A stretch of DNA of 64,000 nt from positions 1-64,000 of the forward strand of contig CBDDDW010000023.1 in NCBI GenBank assembly GCA_965226805.1. Direction: 5' to 3'. Of this stretch, positions 62,475 through 64,000 are shown in pieces. The translations under genes and the position numbers were made by a program. Below the pieces are notes generated by a model that was not told where the DNA came from, made no database searches, and worked only from the letters and a program-made list of their open reading frames with translations. This stretch comes from CBDDDW01 sp965226805. GTDB lineage: Bacteria > Chloroflexota > Dehalococcoidia > Lucifugimonadales > JAGWBF01. Numbering within the stretch: position 1 is the stretch's first letter; every line of letters starts with the position of its first letter.

Positions 62475-63183
62475 CGGTGTGCTCCTCCTGCCAGTTCTGG
62501 AATCGCTTCCAGGCTGTCCTTGTATCGCCCCCCAGCTTCGCCCACTCTGCCCAGGCCACACCTAGCACCCTCTCCTCGAATGTTTCCCACTCCCATCCCA
62601 GGGTCTTCATATGGGCTTCCAGGGCTTCCACGCTGCCGGCCTTGGCATCGCCGTTGAGCACTGACGGCCTTGCCTCCACTATCTCGCCGGTGGTTTGATC
62701 CACGGTCACATGAGTAGACCCGGGCACACTGTCAACCTCGGTCTCGTCCAGCCAGCCCAGGCCCACTAACCGCAATACCGCCCTTCGGCTGGCCTTGGTC
62801 TCGGCCTTCATCAGTGCGTTGGCCTTGGCCTCACCCTTGAGGTTCTCAATGGGGACTGCGCCGGTGGCATCGGCGGACCGGCCTTCCTTGGCTGCCGTGG
62901 CCTTGATCACGTAGACGCCGTCAATGGTCTGCCCATCAGATAGCGCAATGCTGACGCCGTGGAGGGCTGCTAGTTGCTCAGTGGCGTCCTTGGTGGCGTA
63001 GAGGGTTAGTCGCCCAGACAGCTTGATATAGGCGAAGGGTTTGGTCAGTGGGTTGAGACCTAGGGACTCGCAGACCTTGCTGTAGTAGTGCAGGCGTTCG
63101 GCTGGGGATAGCTTCTCCAGGGCGCCCTGGATCACGACCTTCTCCAGTAGTGTTGCTTGGCTATTCGCTAACTCGGTTGTCAT
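62464..63183 (-). CDS. Single-strand annealing protein, RecT-like
   Basis: 239 aa with GAGGAGG before the ATG. LSPAERLHYYSKVCESLGLNP, LTKPFAYIKLSGRLTLYATKD and KGEAKANALMKAETKASRRAVLRLVGLG resemble the RecT-type annealing proteins of several phages. The C-terminal ~50 residues are helical. Directly followed by the nuclease, it is the first gene of this leftward operon. Confidence 0.7.
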   Translation of the reverse strand: MTTELANSQATLLEKVVIQGALEKLSPAERLHYYSKVCESLGLNPLTKPFAYIKLSGRLTLYATKDATEQLAALHGVSIALSDGQTIDGVYVIKATAAKEGRSADATGAVPIENLKGEAKANALMKAETKASRRAVLRLVGLGWLDETEVDSVPGSTHVTVDQTTGEIVEARPSVLNGDAKAGSVEALEAHMKTLGWEWETFEERVLGVAWAEWAKLGGDTRTAWKRFQNWQEEHTDAN

Positions 63184-63238
63184 GCTTCCTCCTCGTGATG
63201 TACGTTACGCATAACCTGCATGCCGAAGGGGTGTACCC

Positions 63239-63493
63239 ATGGTCATGGATGAATCCGGCACCGCCTATTTCAGAGATGCCCTGGTGGCTCTGTATCTATC
63301 GGCCGTTGGGCGAGCTCTTCGCGCATCCGCTGGAGGGACGCGGCCTGATACGGCCTTAGCCACAATTCAGGGCTTCCTGGACTTGGAGATAAACCACGCA
63401 CGGCCAAGCGCAGACGATGCAGAGCAGCTTCACGCACTTCACCGGTTCCTGGTTGATTTGGTCCGGAGGATGCCCCCGGAGGATGATCTCTAG
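63239..63493 (+). CDS. Hypothetical small protein
   Basis: 84 aa on the plus strand, divergent from the annealing gene. Helical (RDALVALYLSAVGRALRAS, AEQLHALHRFLVDLVRRMP). GGGGTG lies before the ATG. Family unknown, perhaps an early phage regulator. Confidence 0.5.
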   Translation: MVMDESGTAYFRDALVALYLSAVGRALRASAGGTRPDTALATIQGFLDLEINHARPSADDAEQLHALHRFLVDLVRRMPPEDDL

Positions 63494-63608
63494 CTGACAT
63501 CACTGTCTCTCCCTAGTTTCTCCTTGTCACCCACCGCTACAGCACCTCTAGGCTGCCACCAACTCACCGTCCCTAACGTGGCACTCGCACTGGCAAGGTG
63601 TTGGCGGC

Positions 63609-63977
63609 GTGACCGGGTGGGGAACCTCCCCGTTGCACTTGCGGTGGGAGCCCACGAAACACTCACGCGACATTTGGGTTGCAGCTCATTTGTGTGACCT
63701 TCCTGTCTTCGACTGGCCGCGTAGCCGCACAGTCCGTGCAGCAGTAGGCCAGGATAGGACTCTCCTCTCGGTGGATTGGTTCTGGGAGGACGATCCTGAG
63801 TTTCCTCCGTTAACGCCGGAAGAGATCGCAGCCAACCGCGAGTTGGTTATGAGCGAGCCGATGCTAGCACTAAGGGCAGCTAGCGCCGATTTGGACGACG
63901 AGGATATGGCGGACATCGCCGACTACATCAGATTCGTGCGAGATAGGGAGAGGAGGAGGCGTGAACGCCAGGAATGA
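63609..63977 (+). CDS. Hypothetical protein
   Basis: 122 aa from GTG 63609; the true start may be later. The first ~45 residues are variable. Then VDWFWEDDPEFPPLTPEEIAANRELV and DDEDMADIADYIRFVRDRERRRRE look structured and charged. No family recognised. Confidence 0.5.
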   Translation: MTGWGTSPLHLRWEPTKHSRDIWVAAHLCDLPVFDWPRSRTVRAAVGQDRTLLSVDWFWEDDPEFPPLTPEEIAANRELVMSEPMLALRAASADLDDEDMADIADYIRFVRDRERRRRERQE

Positions 63978-64000
63978 GGCTAAGCGCCTTCGCCGAGCCA
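63961..64000 (+). CDS. Possible next gene, partial
   Basis: GTG at 63961 directly follows GAGGAGGAGG, and the frame (MNARNEAKRLRRA) is open to the window edge, overlapping the previous gene. Only 13 residues are visible. Confidence 0.3.
   Translation, partial: MNARNEAKRLRRA

Noticed and set aside
1..64000. tRNA, rRNA and riboswitches
   Set aside because: No T-loop or anticodon-arm pattern, ribosomal sequence or known aptamer was seen; a covariance search could still find one. In particular no cobalamin riboswitch was recognised near the BtuF-like gene.

Overview
The window looks like a moderately high-GC bacterial chromosome, most likely a Chloroflexota lineage of the Dehalococcoidia/SAR202 type. 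This is inferred from several luciferase-like FMN-dependent (LLM) oxidoreductases, a hydantoinase, MaoC, RidA and DUF3500-type catabolic gene mix, and many TTG/GTG starts. No rRNA, tRNA or CRISPR array was recognised. No marker that fixes the taxonomy is present.

Bases 1-28.2 kb are chromosomal. They hold a truncated LLM oxidoreductase, a LON-domain protein, a cobalamin-binding (BtuF-like) protein whose frame contains one in-frame TGA, and a cluster of triple-RidA protein, MaoC-type dehydratase, hydantoinase/dihydropyrimidinase and FAH-family hydrolase. Next come a dead serine recombinase, a SnoaL-like protein, a TPR protein, a glycosyltransferase, lysC and thrB, a Xer-type recombinase, a frameshifted rpiB, uvrC, a berberine-bridge-like oxidase, a DUF3500 protein, sthA, a PH-SHOCT protein, a second LLM enzyme, a TPR lipoprotein and a deleted third LLM gene. 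The 23.3-23.7 kb gap carries phased DnaA-box-like sequences.

At 28.18-29.53 kb an IS256-family element joins two truncated genes: a TIR-like nucleotide-binding (defence-type) gene on the left, and on the right the gene that followed the tape measure of a prophage. From there to the right end nearly everything on the minus strand is a contractile-tailed (myovirus-type) prophage, read right to left. Its order is single-strand annealing protein, PD-(D/E)XK nuclease, ParB-like protein, helicase, primase, RuvC-like resolvase, RNA ligase, DNA methyltransferase, small membrane and zinc proteins, terminase, portal, Mu F-like head protein, Com-like zinc finger, prohead protease, capsid, connectors, sheath, two tail-tube paralogues, tail chaperone with a probable programmed frameshift, and tape measure. 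Three toxin-antitoxin modules (BrnTA, RelBE-like, HigBA-like) and a lipoprotein sit among the late genes. A plus-strand ECF sigma factor and a membrane-anchored VWA protein, which look chromosomal, sit between the packaging genes and the accessory genes.

The prophage looks defective. The tail genes beyond the tape measure are gone, the terminase small subunit has an internal TAG, and the helicase and RelE-like toxin are frameshifted. Some one-base shifts lie in homopolymer runs and may be assembly errors. The observation most worth testing is the BtuF-like gene: the TGA turns a conserved CxxC into CxxU, and a bacterial SECIS-like hairpin with a GGU loop follows at the expected distance, which suggests a new selenoprotein.
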